Below, piece after piece: positions 27,581 through 36,999 of a DNA stretch of 64,000 nt. Made by a program: the position numbers and the translations under genes. Below the pieces are notes generated by a model. It saw only the letters and a program-made list of their open reading frames with translations. It had not been told where the DNA came from and made no database searches. Each line of letters begins with the position of its first letter. The first letter of the stretch is position 1. Source of the DNA: Yoonia sediminilitoris (GTDB taxonomy: Bacteria > Pseudomonadota > Alphaproteobacteria > Rhodobacterales > Rhodobacteraceae). The stretch spans positions 62,001 through 126,000 of the forward strand of contig NZ_QBUD01000003.1 in assembly GCF_003058085.1 (NCBI RefSeq). The letters run 5' to 3'.

Positions 27581-27925
27581 TTTTATCCTCGACTCTCGTT
27601 CCTCTGACCGAACTCCATCGTGCCAAGGTTTAGGCTGTTATGCAATCAGATGGGTGCGCATGTAAAGGAACGCTGCCCGGAGGCGGAAAATGCGTAATTC
27701 TATAATCATAAGGCATTTTATCTGGGTTTTCTGGAATACAGTCGCCCTTTATTAACTATATTGTTGCCTAACAAAGGCCTAATTCTGGAGTCAGAAGCAA
27801 GGGACGTCTGTGGTAATTCCTCCATAGCCCGTCGCCAATATACAGGTGGCTTGGGTTGAATGTTGACATAAGAAAAGGCGCGCAAGATGTTATGCCCAAA
27901 GAAAAAAGCGAAGAGGCAGAATACC
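27581..27925. other. 345-bp intergenic region between thyA and the lipoprotein gene
   Basis: Divergent promoter region, visibly more A/T-rich than the genes around it. I see no credible ORF. A TTGACA lies near 27865, about 55 nt before the lipoprotein start, but no convincing -10 element is spaced to it. No tRNA or riboswitch-like fold was recognised. Confidence 0.5.
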
Positions 27926-28924
27926 ATGACAAGATTTGCAACAGCCGCCGCGCTACTGGCGTTGCTGGCCGCCTGTGACGACCAGCCGCTCAATTTCGAT
28001 GGAGACGAGGAAGAACCGGCGACGGAAACCCCCACATCCCCCCCCGCGTCTACCCCGGACGTGATTGAGGATGATCCGCTCAACCCCGAAGGCATACCGG
28101 CCGTGAACGGTGTTTTCGGCCCAGTCGCAGGTGACGTGAAAGCGGGCAGTTATAGCACCAGTGGTGCAGGACAGGTGACTGTGCAGATTACGCTGGACGG
28201 TGACGATCTTGATCAGGTCTATGCCCGTGATACGGACCGTGAAACGCAATTCTCAGGCACTCAGTATCGTGCATTCAGTCAGCAAGATGATGGTCGCGAC
28301 CGTGCATTTACCGCCTTGGCAGGGCGCTCGGCTGATGGGAACGCCACAGCAATCGTCGCTGCAGACGGTGGGCAGTTCCTCAAGTTCTTTGGCGGTGTGA
28401 CCTACAGTGCGACCGACTATGTTGCCCCGACAAGCGGATTGGCCAGCTATGCAGGCAGATACGCCGGTCTGCTAAATCTTGGCCGCACAGATGACCTGCT
28501 TGATAATTCCGGAGCGACAGGCAGCGTTGTTCCAAGTCGTTCAACTACTGTGACGGGCAACGTTTTTATCAATGCAGACTTTACGGACAGCTCTTTGAAC
28601 GGCGCAATCCAAAACCGGGTGAACGAAGGTGGAACCCCGTCTGCGGCGCCCGAAATTGTGTTGACGCCTGACGCGATCAACGCAGATGGAACGTTCCGTG
28701 GCGCTGTCGAGTTCGTCAATAGTGGTGGTTCTGTTTCGTCAATCGGTACATATTCTGGTGCGTTTGGTGGCACCGACGCCAGCAGTGTCGCTGGTGGTAT
28801 TGCGATCCAAGATTTTGATGACGCGTCTGATGACGAGAAGGAATTCGGTATCTTTGTCCTCAGTCAATGCGGTCAGGGGGCGCCAACGACGGCGTGTGGC
28901 AACGTCGACGACATTGATGAATAA
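27926..28924 (+). CDS. Surface lipoprotein, TbpB-like; probable Slam substrate
   Basis: 332 aa. Signal peptide with lipobox LLAAC (Cys17), then an acidic Pro/Thr linker (residues 20-50) typical of surface-displayed lipoproteins. The rest is strand-rich, with transferrin-binding-protein-like barrel elements: SGLASYAGRYAGLLN, VFINADFTDSSLNGAI, DGTFRGAVEF and GTYSGAFGGTDASSVAGG. The last is the G-x-F-x-G...vGG closing pattern. ATG at 27926 with AGAGG 9 nt upstream. It ends inside the start of the next gene (8-nt overlap), a Slam-like outer-membrane protein. The ligand is unknown; transferrin itself is unlikely in a marine bacterium. An iron, haem or other nutrient role is only inferred. Confidence 0.72.
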   Translation: MTRFATAAALLALLAACDDQPLNFDGDEEEPATETPTSPPASTPDVIEDDPLNPEGIPAVNGVFGPVAGDVKAGSYSTSGAGQVTVQITLDGDDLDQVYARDTDRETQFSGTQYRAFSQQDDGRDRAFTALAGRSADGNATAIVAADGGQFLKFFGGVTYSATDYVAPTSGLASYAGRYAGLLNLGRTDDLLDNSGATGSVVPSRSTTVTGNVFINADFTDSSLNGAIQNRVNEGGTPSAAPEIVLTPDAINADGTFRGAVEFVNSGGSVSSIGTYSGAFGGTDASSVAGGIAIQDFDDASDDEKEFGIFVLSQCGQGAPTTACGNVDDIDE

Positions 28925-30320
28925 AGCGATCTTGCTTGCGGCTTGCCTGTTTGGGCAGGCTGCAATTGCACAAACCACAGTCGATATTCCTATTGACGAG
29001 GCCAGCGTGATTGCGAGGCGGGCGCTTTTTGCGGGCGAAACAGAGCTTGCCCTGCAAATTGCACGTGGGCTTTTGCAGGTGAACCCTGATGATCGCGAAG
29101 CGTTGCTGCTTGTTGCCGCAGGGGCCCCTCGTGTCGGACAGGCCACCCAAGGACGCATCGCGGGTGCCCGCGCCTACAGGCTGGCCCAGAATGATATTCA
29201 GGCCTATGAGGCCGCCCGTCTGACGGCACTGGCTGCGGCAAACGAAGAACGCTTTACGCTTTCAACCTTCTGGCTGCGGCGCGCGCTGATCTATGTACCC
29301 AACGATTCCGAGCGTGAACGCACGCTTGCCGACGCCAGAACAGTCCGCCGCGCAAACCCTTGGTCAACAAGCATCGGCTTTTCAGTTGCCCCGTCCAACA
29401 ACGTCAACGGCGGCGTTGACGATGCGGATGGCGGCACCGTCGGTGTGTTGACGCAGACATTCTCTGCCGATGCAGTCGCACAGCCCGGCGTGCGGGCCTC
29501 GCTGAATTTCGGGACAAGCTATCGGTTCCATGAAAGCCCCGTTGATCGCGCTTCTGTATCCCTGCAATATCAGGCGGCCCGCGTGAAGCTGCGCGATGAA
29601 GTGGTGGAAAATCCATTCTATGAAGCGGCCATCCAGAGCGGACGGTCCACTGAAGGGATCGCTGAAACGGTCCAGCTGGACGCAGCACAGTTCGGTCTGG
29701 ACTACCTGAGCGTCGGCGTCAGCTATGACCGCGCACTGGAAATCGGCACTGTTGGCGTGCGGTATGACACCGGCCTGCTGGAGTTCGGTGAAGAGCGGAT
29801 TTACGACTTCAACCGTGCCACCCTGAGTTTCAGCCGCGCCCTGACTGAGGACACAACTCTGCAATTGGTCGGTCGCCGCGAGATTCAGGAACATGAAAAC
29901 GAAAACACAGGGCAGGTTCGCCGGACGACCCTGATTGCCGGCCTGTCTTACCGGCTTGGCAATGGCGACCGGATCAGCACGAGCTATACCAAGCTCGACA
30001 GTGAAAGCGAAAGCATCAACTACACCTATGACGAATGGTCTTGGGAGGTGGGCTACGGCTGGGCAGAGCCGATTGGCCCGGTATCAGTCAGTGTCAGCGC
30101 CGGGATCAAAAGAGCCGACTACCCGTCGTATTTTCTGTCATTTGCTGACGGCCGCCAGGACGAAGGCTATTTCTACGGAATCGAATTGGACTTTCCTGAA
30201 TTCGAATATGCAGGTTTTAGCCCCGGCATTTCCATTCAGGGCACTGATACGGAAAGCAATGTTAGCCGGTTCACGCGCAACTCAATCTCGACCCAATTGA
30301 CGATAAATTCAGCGTTCTGA
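28917..30320 (+). CDS. Slam-like outer-membrane protein (TPR + DUF560-type barrel)
   Basis: 467 aa. Signal peptide cleaved near Ala18 (AIAQ). Residues 25-145 are helical and TPR-like (ELALQIARGLLQVNPDDREA). From about 147 the sequence changes to alternating amphipathic strands (WSTSIGFSVAPSNNVNGG and many Y/F-ended strands) and ends in NSAF, the terminal aromatic expected of a BAM-inserted barrel. Periplasmic TPR plus a 14-strand-size barrel is the layout of Slam proteins, which move lipoproteins to the cell surface. ATG at 28917 overlaps the lipoprotein gene by 8 nt, so transporter and client are translationally coupled. Confidence 0.75.
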   Translation: MNKAILLAACLFGQAAIAQTTVDIPIDEASVIARRALFAGETELALQIARGLLQVNPDDREALLLVAAGAPRVGQATQGRIAGARAYRLAQNDIQAYEAARLTALAAANEERFTLSTFWLRRALIYVPNDSERERTLADARTVRRANPWSTSIGFSVAPSNNVNGGVDDADGGTVGVLTQTFSADAVAQPGVRASLNFGTSYRFHESPVDRASVSLQYQAARVKLRDEVVENPFYEAAIQSGRSTEGIAETVQLDAAQFGLDYLSVGVSYDRALEIGTVGVRYDTGLLEFGEERIYDFNRATLSFSRALTEDTTLQLVGRREIQEHENENTGQVRRTTLIAGLSYRLGNGDRISTSYTKLDSESESINYTYDEWSWEVGYGWAEPIGPVSVSVSAGIKRADYPSYFLSFADGRQDEGYFYGIELDFPEFEYAGFSPGISIQGTDTESNVSRFTRNSISTQLTINSAF

Positions 30321-30400
30321 CGTCTATCGCAAATGGCAGCCCGAAAAAATGGTGTGCCTTTCAGCCTGCGTTAAAGCACAGGCTATCGCTACGACTGGCT

Positions 30401-30784
30401 TCAGTTTTGGCTGGTATCAGCCAATTCCCGATCTTCCTCGGGAACGTTCAGCGTAGACCAGGTATCGTCGCGTGACGGCGATGGTGGCGTCACACAGGCC
30501 CCTTTGTGAATATTCACCTTGGCGATGAAATTGGCCGAAATTGGCGCAGTCACAAAAAGGAAGGCCATGATCAGCACCTCGTGCAGTGACCCATCACCAA
30601 AGGCCCAAGAATGGATCATCGAGGCCAGCAACAGCGCCCCGATCCCCACGGTGCCGACTTTGGTCGGGGCGTGCAGACGTGTCATTGAATCGTTGAATTT
30701 CAGCAGACCAATCGCGCCGACCATCGCAAAGATGGACCCGACAATCAGACAGAAAGCAACAAGGGCAGCGGCAAGTTCAGTCAT
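30401..30784 (-). CDS. mrpG: Mrp-type Na+/H+ antiporter subunit G
   Basis: 127 aa with three membrane segments in the first 90 residues and a hydrophilic tail. FNDSMTRLHAPTKVGTVG is the PhaG/MnhG family signature. It is part of the multi-subunit Mrp complex that exchanges Na+ (or K+) for protons at the inner membrane. ATG at 30784 overlaps mrpF by 4 nt. Last gene of the operon. Confidence 0.93.
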   Translation of the reverse strand: MTELAAALVAFCLIVGSIFAMVGAIGLLKFNDSMTRLHAPTKVGTVGIGALLLASMIHSWAFGDGSLHEVLIMAFLFVTAPISANFIAKVNIHKGACVTPPSPSRDDTWSTLNVPEEDRELADTSQN

Positions 30785-31059
30785 TCGATAATGTCCCCCC
30801 GCAAGATAAACCGGGCGAGTGCGACGGTCGATACAAACCCCAGCATCGCGATAATCATCGCCACTTCGAAATAGATTTGCACCCCTTGGGAAATCCCCAG
30901 AAGCACGATCAACCCGATAGCGTTCAGCACCATCGTGTCCAGTGCCAGAATGCGATCACCGCTGCCGGGCCCTTTGACCAGACGCACCATGCACAAGGCT
31001 TGCGACAAAACGACGGCAACAAATGCAATCGAAATGGAAATGTTCATTAGGGCGATCAT
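30781..31059 (-). CDS. mrpF: Mrp-type Na+/H+ antiporter subunit F
   Basis: 92 aa with three membrane segments. RLVKGPGSGDRILALDTM is the MrpF signature (VRGPTxxDRVLAxD). ATG at 31059 shares 4 nt with the mrpE stop; an internal ATG four codons later is less likely because it would lose the coupling. Confidence 0.93.
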   Translation of the reverse strand: MIALMNISISIAFVAVVLSQALCMVRLVKGPGSGDRILALDTMVLNAIGLIVLLGISQGVQIYFEVAMIIAMLGFVSTVALARFILRGDIIE

Positions 31060-31556
31060 ACGAATATCTCCTTCAAGCGACGCTCGTATCGGTCCTTGAT
31101 TTCGTCGCGCACGGCATCGGGGTCGTCGGTGTCAAGCACATGCACCAACAAGCTATGCCCCTCATCAGACAAGTCCGCAGACACAGTCCCCGGTGTCAGC
31201 GTGATTGTCCCGGCAAGCACCGTGATTGCTTCGGGCTGTTTGAGGTCCAGCGGGATCACGATCCATGCAGGACGCAAGCTTTCGTTGGAGCGCGTCAGCA
31301 CGATGATCGCCACCTGCACGTTGGCCACCAGAATATCCCGGATCACAACCATGGAATAGCTGATCATCTTGCTCATCCGAAAGCGGTTTGGCCGGTCCGG
31401 CCACCAAGCTTGCGTGATAACAGGAATGATAATGCCAAGGATCAGGCCAAACACCAGCATTCCTGCGGACAGTTTATTCTGCAGCAGTATCCAGACAACA
31501 GTCAAAAGGATCGTCAGCAGTGGGTGCGGCATCAGCCAGTAGAAGGCGCGCGGCAT
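31056..31556 (-). CDS. mrpE: Mrp-type Na+/H+ antiporter subunit E
   Basis: 166 aa with an N-terminal pair of membrane segments, then a soluble domain with RPAWIVIPLDLKQPEAITVL and ITLTPGTVSADLSDEG, both hallmark MrpE stretches. It is needed for assembly or stability of the Mrp complex. ATG at 31556, 1 nt after the mrpD stop. Confidence 0.93.
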   Translation of the reverse strand: MPRAFYWLMPHPLLTILLTVVWILLQNKLSAGMLVFGLILGIIIPVITQAWWPDRPNRFRMSKMISYSMVVIRDILVANVQVAIIVLTRSNESLRPAWIVIPLDLKQPEAITVLAGTITLTPGTVSADLSDEGHSLLVHVLDTDDPDAVRDEIKDRYERRLKEIFV

Positions 31557-31557
31557 G

Positions 31558-33090
31558 TCAGTGATCCTCCTGCGGTTTGCTCAACTTGCCCGGCGTGTCC
31601 AGGACCGTGGCAACATAGGCATCGGGTGCGAAAAGTTGCACCGCCATCGCGGTCGTGTACCGGTGCATCTGCCCTGCAAAGACCGTGTGCGCGATCAACA
31701 GGGCGACCAGTCCGGACACCGCCACATAAGACAGGTTGCCCGGCCGGGCGACTGCCTCGGTTGGTTCAAGGCTGTTGGCTTTCCAAAAGATCACGCTGCC
31801 CGCGCGGGCAAAACCCACGACGCTGATCAGGCTGGCGCTCAGGATAATGGTCCAGATCCATGCCATCTGCGCAGTGGTGAATCCCGCGCTCAGGATCAGC
31901 AGTTTGCCGATAAAGCCCGACAACGGCGGCAGACCCGCCATCGCGATGGCCGCCACAAAGAAAAGCCCCGCCGTCATCGCAGCGCCAGCCACTGGCGGCT
32001 GTGCAGTCAGATCAAGGTTGTTTCGCCCTGCCCGCACCAGATCGGAAATCAGGAACAACGCGGCCCCCGCCAGAGTGGAATGCACGATATAGTAAAGCGC
32101 CGCCGCGATCCCTGCCGGGGTAAACAGCGCAATTGCCACCATCACCATCCCCATTGATCCAATCACCGAAAAGGCCACCAACCGGTCAAGTTTGCGCGCC
32201 GCAAGCACGCCGACCATCCCAATTGCCAGAGAAATCAGCGCCGCTGGCAATAGCCACATCGTCTGCATCCCTGCAGTGACCTCCAGATCGGGCGGGAAAA
32301 TCAACGTATAGACCCGAATGATCGCATAGGCCCCGACTTTTGTCATGATCGCAAACAGGGCCGCGACGGGTGCTGGCGCCTCGGCATAGCTGGATGGCAG
32401 CCAGAAATGCAGTGGCACGATGGCGGCCTTGATCGCAAAGACCAATATCAGCAGGACGGCCGCAATACGGATGCCGACGCTCGCAGCCGGATCAATCAGC
32501 GTCACCCGTTGCGCCAGATCGGCCATATTCAACGTGCCCGTTTCGGCATAGATGGACCCCAGCGCAAACAGGAACAAGGTCGAGCCCAGCAGGTTGAACA
32601 GTACATACTGCACCCCCGCCTTGAGCCGCGCATTGCCCCCCGCGTGGATCATCAGACCATAAGAAGCAATCAACAGAACTTCGAAAAAGACAAACAGGTT
32701 AAAAAGGTCGCCTGTCAGGAACGCCCCCATGATGCCCATCAGCTGGAACTGGAAAAGGGCGTGGAAATGGCGTCCGCGCTCATCCCAGCGTGACCCGACC
32801 GCATAAAGCAGCACAAACAGCGCCAAGACAGCTGTCAGCAGCACCATCATGGTCGATAACCGGTCGCCGACCAGCACAATCCCGAAAGGGGCCGCCCAAT
32901 CGCCCAACTGGTATAGCGTGACTGTTCCGTCAGATGCCTGCCAAACCAGACCGGCAGCCGTCGCAATCATGGCAACGACCCCTGCAATCGACACGACCCG
33001 CTGAATACCAATGTGATAACGTGCCGCGAACACAATAAATGGCGCAAGGAAGGCCGGCAGAATAATCGGAAGGATCAGCCAATGGGTCAT
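31558..33090 (-). CDS. mrpD: Mrp-type Na+/H+ antiporter subunit D
   Basis: 510 aa with about 14 membrane segments. Homologous to complex I subunits NuoN/NuoM: the conserved Glu is in LFVFFEVLLIASYGL, the Lys in VFAIKAAIVPLHFWLP, and the HSTLAG helix is present. It forms one of the two proton-channel-like subunits. ATG at 33090 overlaps mrpC by 4 nt. Confidence 0.94.
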   Translation of the reverse strand: MTHWLILPIILPAFLAPFIVFAARYHIGIQRVVSIAGVVAMIATAAGLVWQASDGTVTLYQLGDWAAPFGIVLVGDRLSTMMVLLTAVLALFVLLYAVGSRWDERGRHFHALFQFQLMGIMGAFLTGDLFNLFVFFEVLLIASYGLMIHAGGNARLKAGVQYVLFNLLGSTLFLFALGSIYAETGTLNMADLAQRVTLIDPAASVGIRIAAVLLILVFAIKAAIVPLHFWLPSSYAEAPAPVAALFAIMTKVGAYAIIRVYTLIFPPDLEVTAGMQTMWLLPAALISLAIGMVGVLAARKLDRLVAFSVIGSMGMVMVAIALFTPAGIAAALYYIVHSTLAGAALFLISDLVRAGRNNLDLTAQPPVAGAAMTAGLFFVAAIAMAGLPPLSGFIGKLLILSAGFTTAQMAWIWTIILSASLISVVGFARAGSVIFWKANSLEPTEAVARPGNLSYVAVSGLVALLIAHTVFAGQMHRYTTAMAVQLFAPDAYVATVLDTPGKLSKPQEDH

Positions 33091-33425
33091 GACGCATCCT
33101 CCGTCTCAGACCGGTCATCGACGTGATCGTCATCCGCCCCCAGATAGGCCCCCAGTGCAATCATCACGACCACGGCTGTCATTCCGAATGAAATCACAAT
33201 CGCTGTCAGGACAAGCGCTTGCGGCAGCGGATCGGTGTAGTTTGTCGCGTCGGTCAGAATCGGCGGTGCACCGATGGTCAGGCGACCAGACGCAAACAGG
33301 AACACATTCACCGCATAGGTCAGCAACGAAATTCCAAGGATCACCGGGAAAGTCCGCAGCCTCAGCACCAGATAGATGCCAGCGGCGGTCAAAAGTCCGA
33401 TTGCGGATGCAACAAGCAGCTCCAT
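33087..33425 (-). CDS. mrpC: Mrp-type Na+/H+ antiporter subunit C
   Basis: 112 aa with three membrane segments, homologous to NuoK. GISLLTYAVNVFLFASG is the conserved second helix, and DPLPQALVLTAIVISFGMTA the third. ATG at 33425 overlaps the mrpAB stop by one base. Confidence 0.94.
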   Translation of the reverse strand: MELLVASAIGLLTAAGIYLVLRLRTFPVILGISLLTYAVNVFLFASGRLTIGAPPILTDATNYTDPLPQALVLTAIVISFGMTAVVVMIALGAYLGADDDHVDDRSETEDAS

Positions 33426-36277
33426 TACACGGCCTCCCGCTCTTCACGGGATGGATCGATATCCATCGGATGTTCACTTTCCGGTACATGGGCGCGGCGC
33501 GCCAATCGCGAGAAACTTTCAAGCGACAGCATGACCGCCCCGACCACCGCAAGGAAAACCCCAAGATCAAACAGAGCAGCTGTCGCCAGTTCAAATTTGT
33601 AGAATGGCGGAATGCGCACATAGGTGAAGTCGGAGGTCAGGAAAGGTTTGGATACAAACCATGACCCGATGCCCGTCAGTCCCGCAATCAGGACCCCTGC
33701 CCCGATCACCCCATGATAAGGATAACGCAGACGCGCAGACGCCCAGCTAAAGCCGCTGGCCATATATTGCATCACCACGGCAATTGACACGATCAGACCG
33801 GCGATAAACCCGCCACCCGGTTCATTGTGCCCGCGCAGGAAGATATAAAAGCCCACCATCAGCACAACCGGCATCATCACGCGGGTCAGCACAACCATCA
33901 TCGTTGGGTGCATATCTCCCGCCCGGGGCTGGTCCGGTTTGCGGTTCAGCAAACGCGCGCGCACCGGTCCGGACAAAAGCGTTTCGGTCAGCGCATAGAT
34001 CAACAGGGCAGCAATCCCCAGCACGATAATCTCGCCGTATGTGTCAAAGCCCCGGAAATCCACAAGGATCACATTGACCACGTTGGTCCCGCCCCCGCCT
34101 TTGTAGGAGTTGGCAAGGTGGAATTCCGAAATCGACGGGCTGACCGTGTCGCGCAGCAGGTAGTAGTAGGACAGGGCCATCGTCGCCACCCCTGCCGCTA
34201 TCCCGATGGCGCCATCACGGACGCGCCGCAGGCTGCTGCTTTCAATCGGGGTCCGGTTTGGCAGAAAGTTGAGCGCCAAAAGCAGAAGGATAATGGTCAC
34301 CACTTCGACCGTAAACTGTGTCAGCGCCAGATCAGGCGCGCTGAAATAGACAAACGCGACTGACACCATCAGCCCGACAATTCCAATCAGGATCAGTGCA
34401 AAAAACCGGTTGCGGTGCATGAACACCAGCGCAAGCGTCGCGGCCACCAACATAGACCATCCCGCCGCTGCAATCGGTGTGATCGGCTGCATGGTCCTTG
34501 TCGCTTCGCCAATCGTGCCGGTGGCAAACGCATGATAGCCTGCAGCCACAACCGTGATCGCCATGATGCCTGCATAGCGCGTGAATGCCCCGTCATGCAG
34601 CGGCTGGATGATTTTTTGCGCCAGCGCCACAACCGCCGCGATCAGCGCTTCAAAAATTGTCTTTGCCTCGGGCCGTGGGGCTGCATCCCATGCGCGCAAC
34701 AATGGTCTGAAGATCGCCAGAACCAACAGCCCACCAACAACGGCAATGATGGACATATAGAGCGCAGGTACAAGCCCGTGCCAGATCTTGATGTAGTTCT
34801 TGGGCACCTCTGCCGCCTCGCCAAGCACAGAGGCTGTGACAAGCTTGACAAACGGCTCTGCCAGAAAGGGTGCGACCCCGATCAGCACGACAAGCGACAC
34901 AAGAAACGCAGGTGGCCCCCAAAGGCCAAAGGGCGGGTCATGCGGTTTGGCAGGGTAGTCATCGCGCACCGGCCCAAGGAAAACATGACCGATCAGGCGG
35001 AAACAGTAGGCCGCCGAGAAGAGCGATCCAAAGGTCGCAAGCGCGGGCACAAGCCAGTGATTTTCGAACAGGACGGTGTGATACGCCTCTTCCAGCATCA
35101 TTTCCTTGGATAAAAAGCCGTTCAGCAATGGAATCCCTGCCATCGACAAGGCCGCCAACGTAGCAATGACAAACGTCACAGGCATCAGTTTGCGCAAACC
35201 GCCAAGCCTGCGGATATCGCGGGTGTGTGCCTCGTGGTCGATGATCCCTGCCGACATGAACAAGGCCGCCTTGAACGTCGCGTGGTTGAGGATGTGAAAC
35301 ACCGCTGCCATCGCCCCGAATGCTGTGCCCGTGCCCAGCAGCATGGTGATCAGTCCCAGATGGCTGACGGTCGAAAAGGCCAGCAGCGCCTTGAGGTCAT
35401 GCTTGAATAGCGCAATCACCGCCCCCAAAACCATCGTGATCAGGCCCGCTGACGTGACGATCACAAACCATTCGGTTGTCCCCGATAGCACCGGCCACAT
35501 GCGCGCCATCAGGAAAATACCCGCTTTGACCATCGTGGCCGAGTGCAGATAGGCCGACACTGGCGTGGGGGCCGCCATCGCGTGCGGCAACCAGAAATGG
35601 AACGGGAACTGGGCGGATTTGGTGAAACAACCCAGCAAGATCAGGATAAGCGCGGGCAGATACAGAGGCGACGCCTGAATCATTTCGCGGTTTTGCAGAA
35701 TGACGCTGAGGTCATAACTGCCCACGATCTGGCCAAGGATCAACATGCCACCAATCATCGCCAGACCACCCATGCCGGTCACGGCAAGCGCCATGCGCGC
35801 GCCCTGCCGTCCCTCGGGCAGATGTTTCCAATAACCGATCAGCAGGAAAGACGAAAGCGACGTGAGCTCCCAGAAAATCAGCAAAAGCAGAATGTTGTCA
35901 GACAGAACAATTCCTACCATCGCGCCCTGAAACAGCAGCAGATAGGTAAAAAACTCGCCCATGTTGTCTTCGCGGGCCAGGTAAAAGCGCGCATAGGCGA
36001 TGATCAAAAGGCCGATCCCAAGGATCAAACAGGCAAAGAAGAAGCCCAGCCCATCCAGCATAAGGTTGAAATTCAGCCCTAGCAGGGGAAGCCAATCAAT
36101 CCCGGTGGTCACGGTTTCGCCCGCTATGACCGCAGGCAGATTGCTAAGCAAGCCGATCAATGCTGCGAGCGTGACAGTAAATGTCACGCCGGCACAGGCT
36201 TGGCGGCCCGCGGAATTCATCAATCCGGGTAACAGCGCACCCACAAAGGGTAAGGCGACGATAAAGAAGAGGGACAC
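33425..36277 (-). CDS. mrpA: Mrp-type Na+/H+ antiporter fused subunits A and B
   Basis: 950 aa with more than 20 membrane segments. The N-terminal 500 residues are NuoL-like (LLLIFWELTSLSSFLLIGYW, FLPHAM-type loop, HATFKAALFM). The central part (about 600-770) holds the MrpA C-terminal domain, and the last 150 residues form the MrpB domain (MPVVLMVGFYIFLRGHNEPG). Fusion of A and B is usual in alphaproteobacterial group 2 Mrp/Pha systems. I start at GTG 36277 (AGGAG 5 nt before it) rather than GTG 36283, giving the usual MSLFFIVALPF opening. First gene of the six-gene operon. Confidence 0.94.
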   Translation of the reverse strand: MSLFFIVALPFVGALLPGLMNSAGRQACAGVTFTVTLAALIGLLSNLPAVIAGETVTTGIDWLPLLGLNFNLMLDGLGFFFACLILGIGLLIIAYARFYLAREDNMGEFFTYLLLFQGAMVGIVLSDNILLLLIFWELTSLSSFLLIGYWKHLPEGRQGARMALAVTGMGGLAMIGGMLILGQIVGSYDLSVILQNREMIQASPLYLPALILILLGCFTKSAQFPFHFWLPHAMAAPTPVSAYLHSATMVKAGIFLMARMWPVLSGTTEWFVIVTSAGLITMVLGAVIALFKHDLKALLAFSTVSHLGLITMLLGTGTAFGAMAAVFHILNHATFKAALFMSAGIIDHEAHTRDIRRLGGLRKLMPVTFVIATLAALSMAGIPLLNGFLSKEMMLEEAYHTVLFENHWLVPALATFGSLFSAAYCFRLIGHVFLGPVRDDYPAKPHDPPFGLWGPPAFLVSLVVLIGVAPFLAEPFVKLVTASVLGEAAEVPKNYIKIWHGLVPALYMSIIAVVGGLLVLAIFRPLLRAWDAAPRPEAKTIFEALIAAVVALAQKIIQPLHDGAFTRYAGIMAITVVAAGYHAFATGTIGEATRTMQPITPIAAAGWSMLVAATLALVFMHRNRFFALILIGIVGLMVSVAFVYFSAPDLALTQFTVEVVTIILLLLALNFLPNRTPIESSSLRRVRDGAIGIAAGVATMALSYYYLLRDTVSPSISEFHLANSYKGGGGTNVVNVILVDFRGFDTYGEIIVLGIAALLIYALTETLLSGPVRARLLNRKPDQPRAGDMHPTMMVVLTRVMMPVVLMVGFYIFLRGHNEPGGGFIAGLIVSIAVVMQYMASGFSWASARLRYPYHGVIGAGVLIAGLTGIGSWFVSKPFLTSDFTYVRIPPFYKFELATAALFDLGVFLAVVGAVMLSLESFSRLARRAHVPESEHPMDIDPSREEREAV

Positions 36278-36516
36278 GCGCACTCCTGATCTTAAGGGCC
36301 CAAAAACGTCTCACCTTACTGGTTGAGAATTCCAACTTTCTCAAGCGAAACCCACAGTATTGCGGCGAAAAAGTTGACACAGGTGCCAAAAACTCAAACT
36401 TGGACCCTCAACATAAACCGGTCGCTGCCTTCTTCAATCTGCACACATGCATTTGAAACACTGCAACATGCTTTTCATCTATGGCTGTGGCAGAACTTCA
36501 CCAGCTAGGACATTAC

Positions 36517-36984
36517 ATGCGCTTTTTCATTTTGGTTCTCATTTTGCTGACGGGCCCGCCAGCGCTTGCAGATTCGGTACAGCCACGCGATGGCTGGGTG
36601 GTAGAGCCGACCGACAAACCCTTTGATGCACTTCTTGGCGACCTGCGCGCGGCAGTCCGCGAAAACGGCATGGCTGTTGTGACTCAGGCCGGACCAACGG
36701 GCGCCGCCGCGCAACGCGGCATTATCATTCCGCAAAACCGGGTTGTTGGCGTGTTCAACAATGTCTTTGCGGTTCGAATTCTGGATGCTTCCGTGTCCGC
36801 GATGATCGAAGCCCCAGTGCGGTTCTACTTGACCGAAGAAAACGATGGCGTTGCCACTCTTTCCTACAAGAAACCCACCTTTGTCTTTGCGCCCTATGCG
36901 CTGGACGCAGGGCCGGACCTGATGTTAGCTGCAAGCGAACTGGATGCGGTTTTTGCCGCCATCGCTGCGGACGCAATACAATAA
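36517..36984 (+). CDS. Exported DUF302-domain protein
   Basis: 155 aa. Signal peptide cleaved after Ala18 (PPALA/DSV). The rest is a DUF302 domain: KPFDALLGDLRAAVRENGM, then a strand pair around VVGVFNNVFAVRIL, and RFYLTEENDGVATLSYKKPT. DUF302 proteins are small periplasmic or cytosolic alpha/beta proteins of unknown function. ATG at 36517; the longer in-frame start at 36481 would remove the signal peptide from the N-terminus. It is divergent from the mrp operon, and the ThDP enzyme follows after 15 nt, so it may be the first gene of that unit. Confidence 0.8.
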   Translation: MRFFILVLILLTGPPALADSVQPRDGWVVEPTDKPFDALLGDLRAAVRENGMAVVTQAGPTGAAAQRGIIIPQNRVVGVFNNVFAVRILDASVSAMIEAPVRFYLTEENDGVATLSYKKPTFVFAPYALDAGPDLMLAASELDAVFAAIAADAIQ

Positions 36985-36999
36985 GCCTAGGATTTCCAA

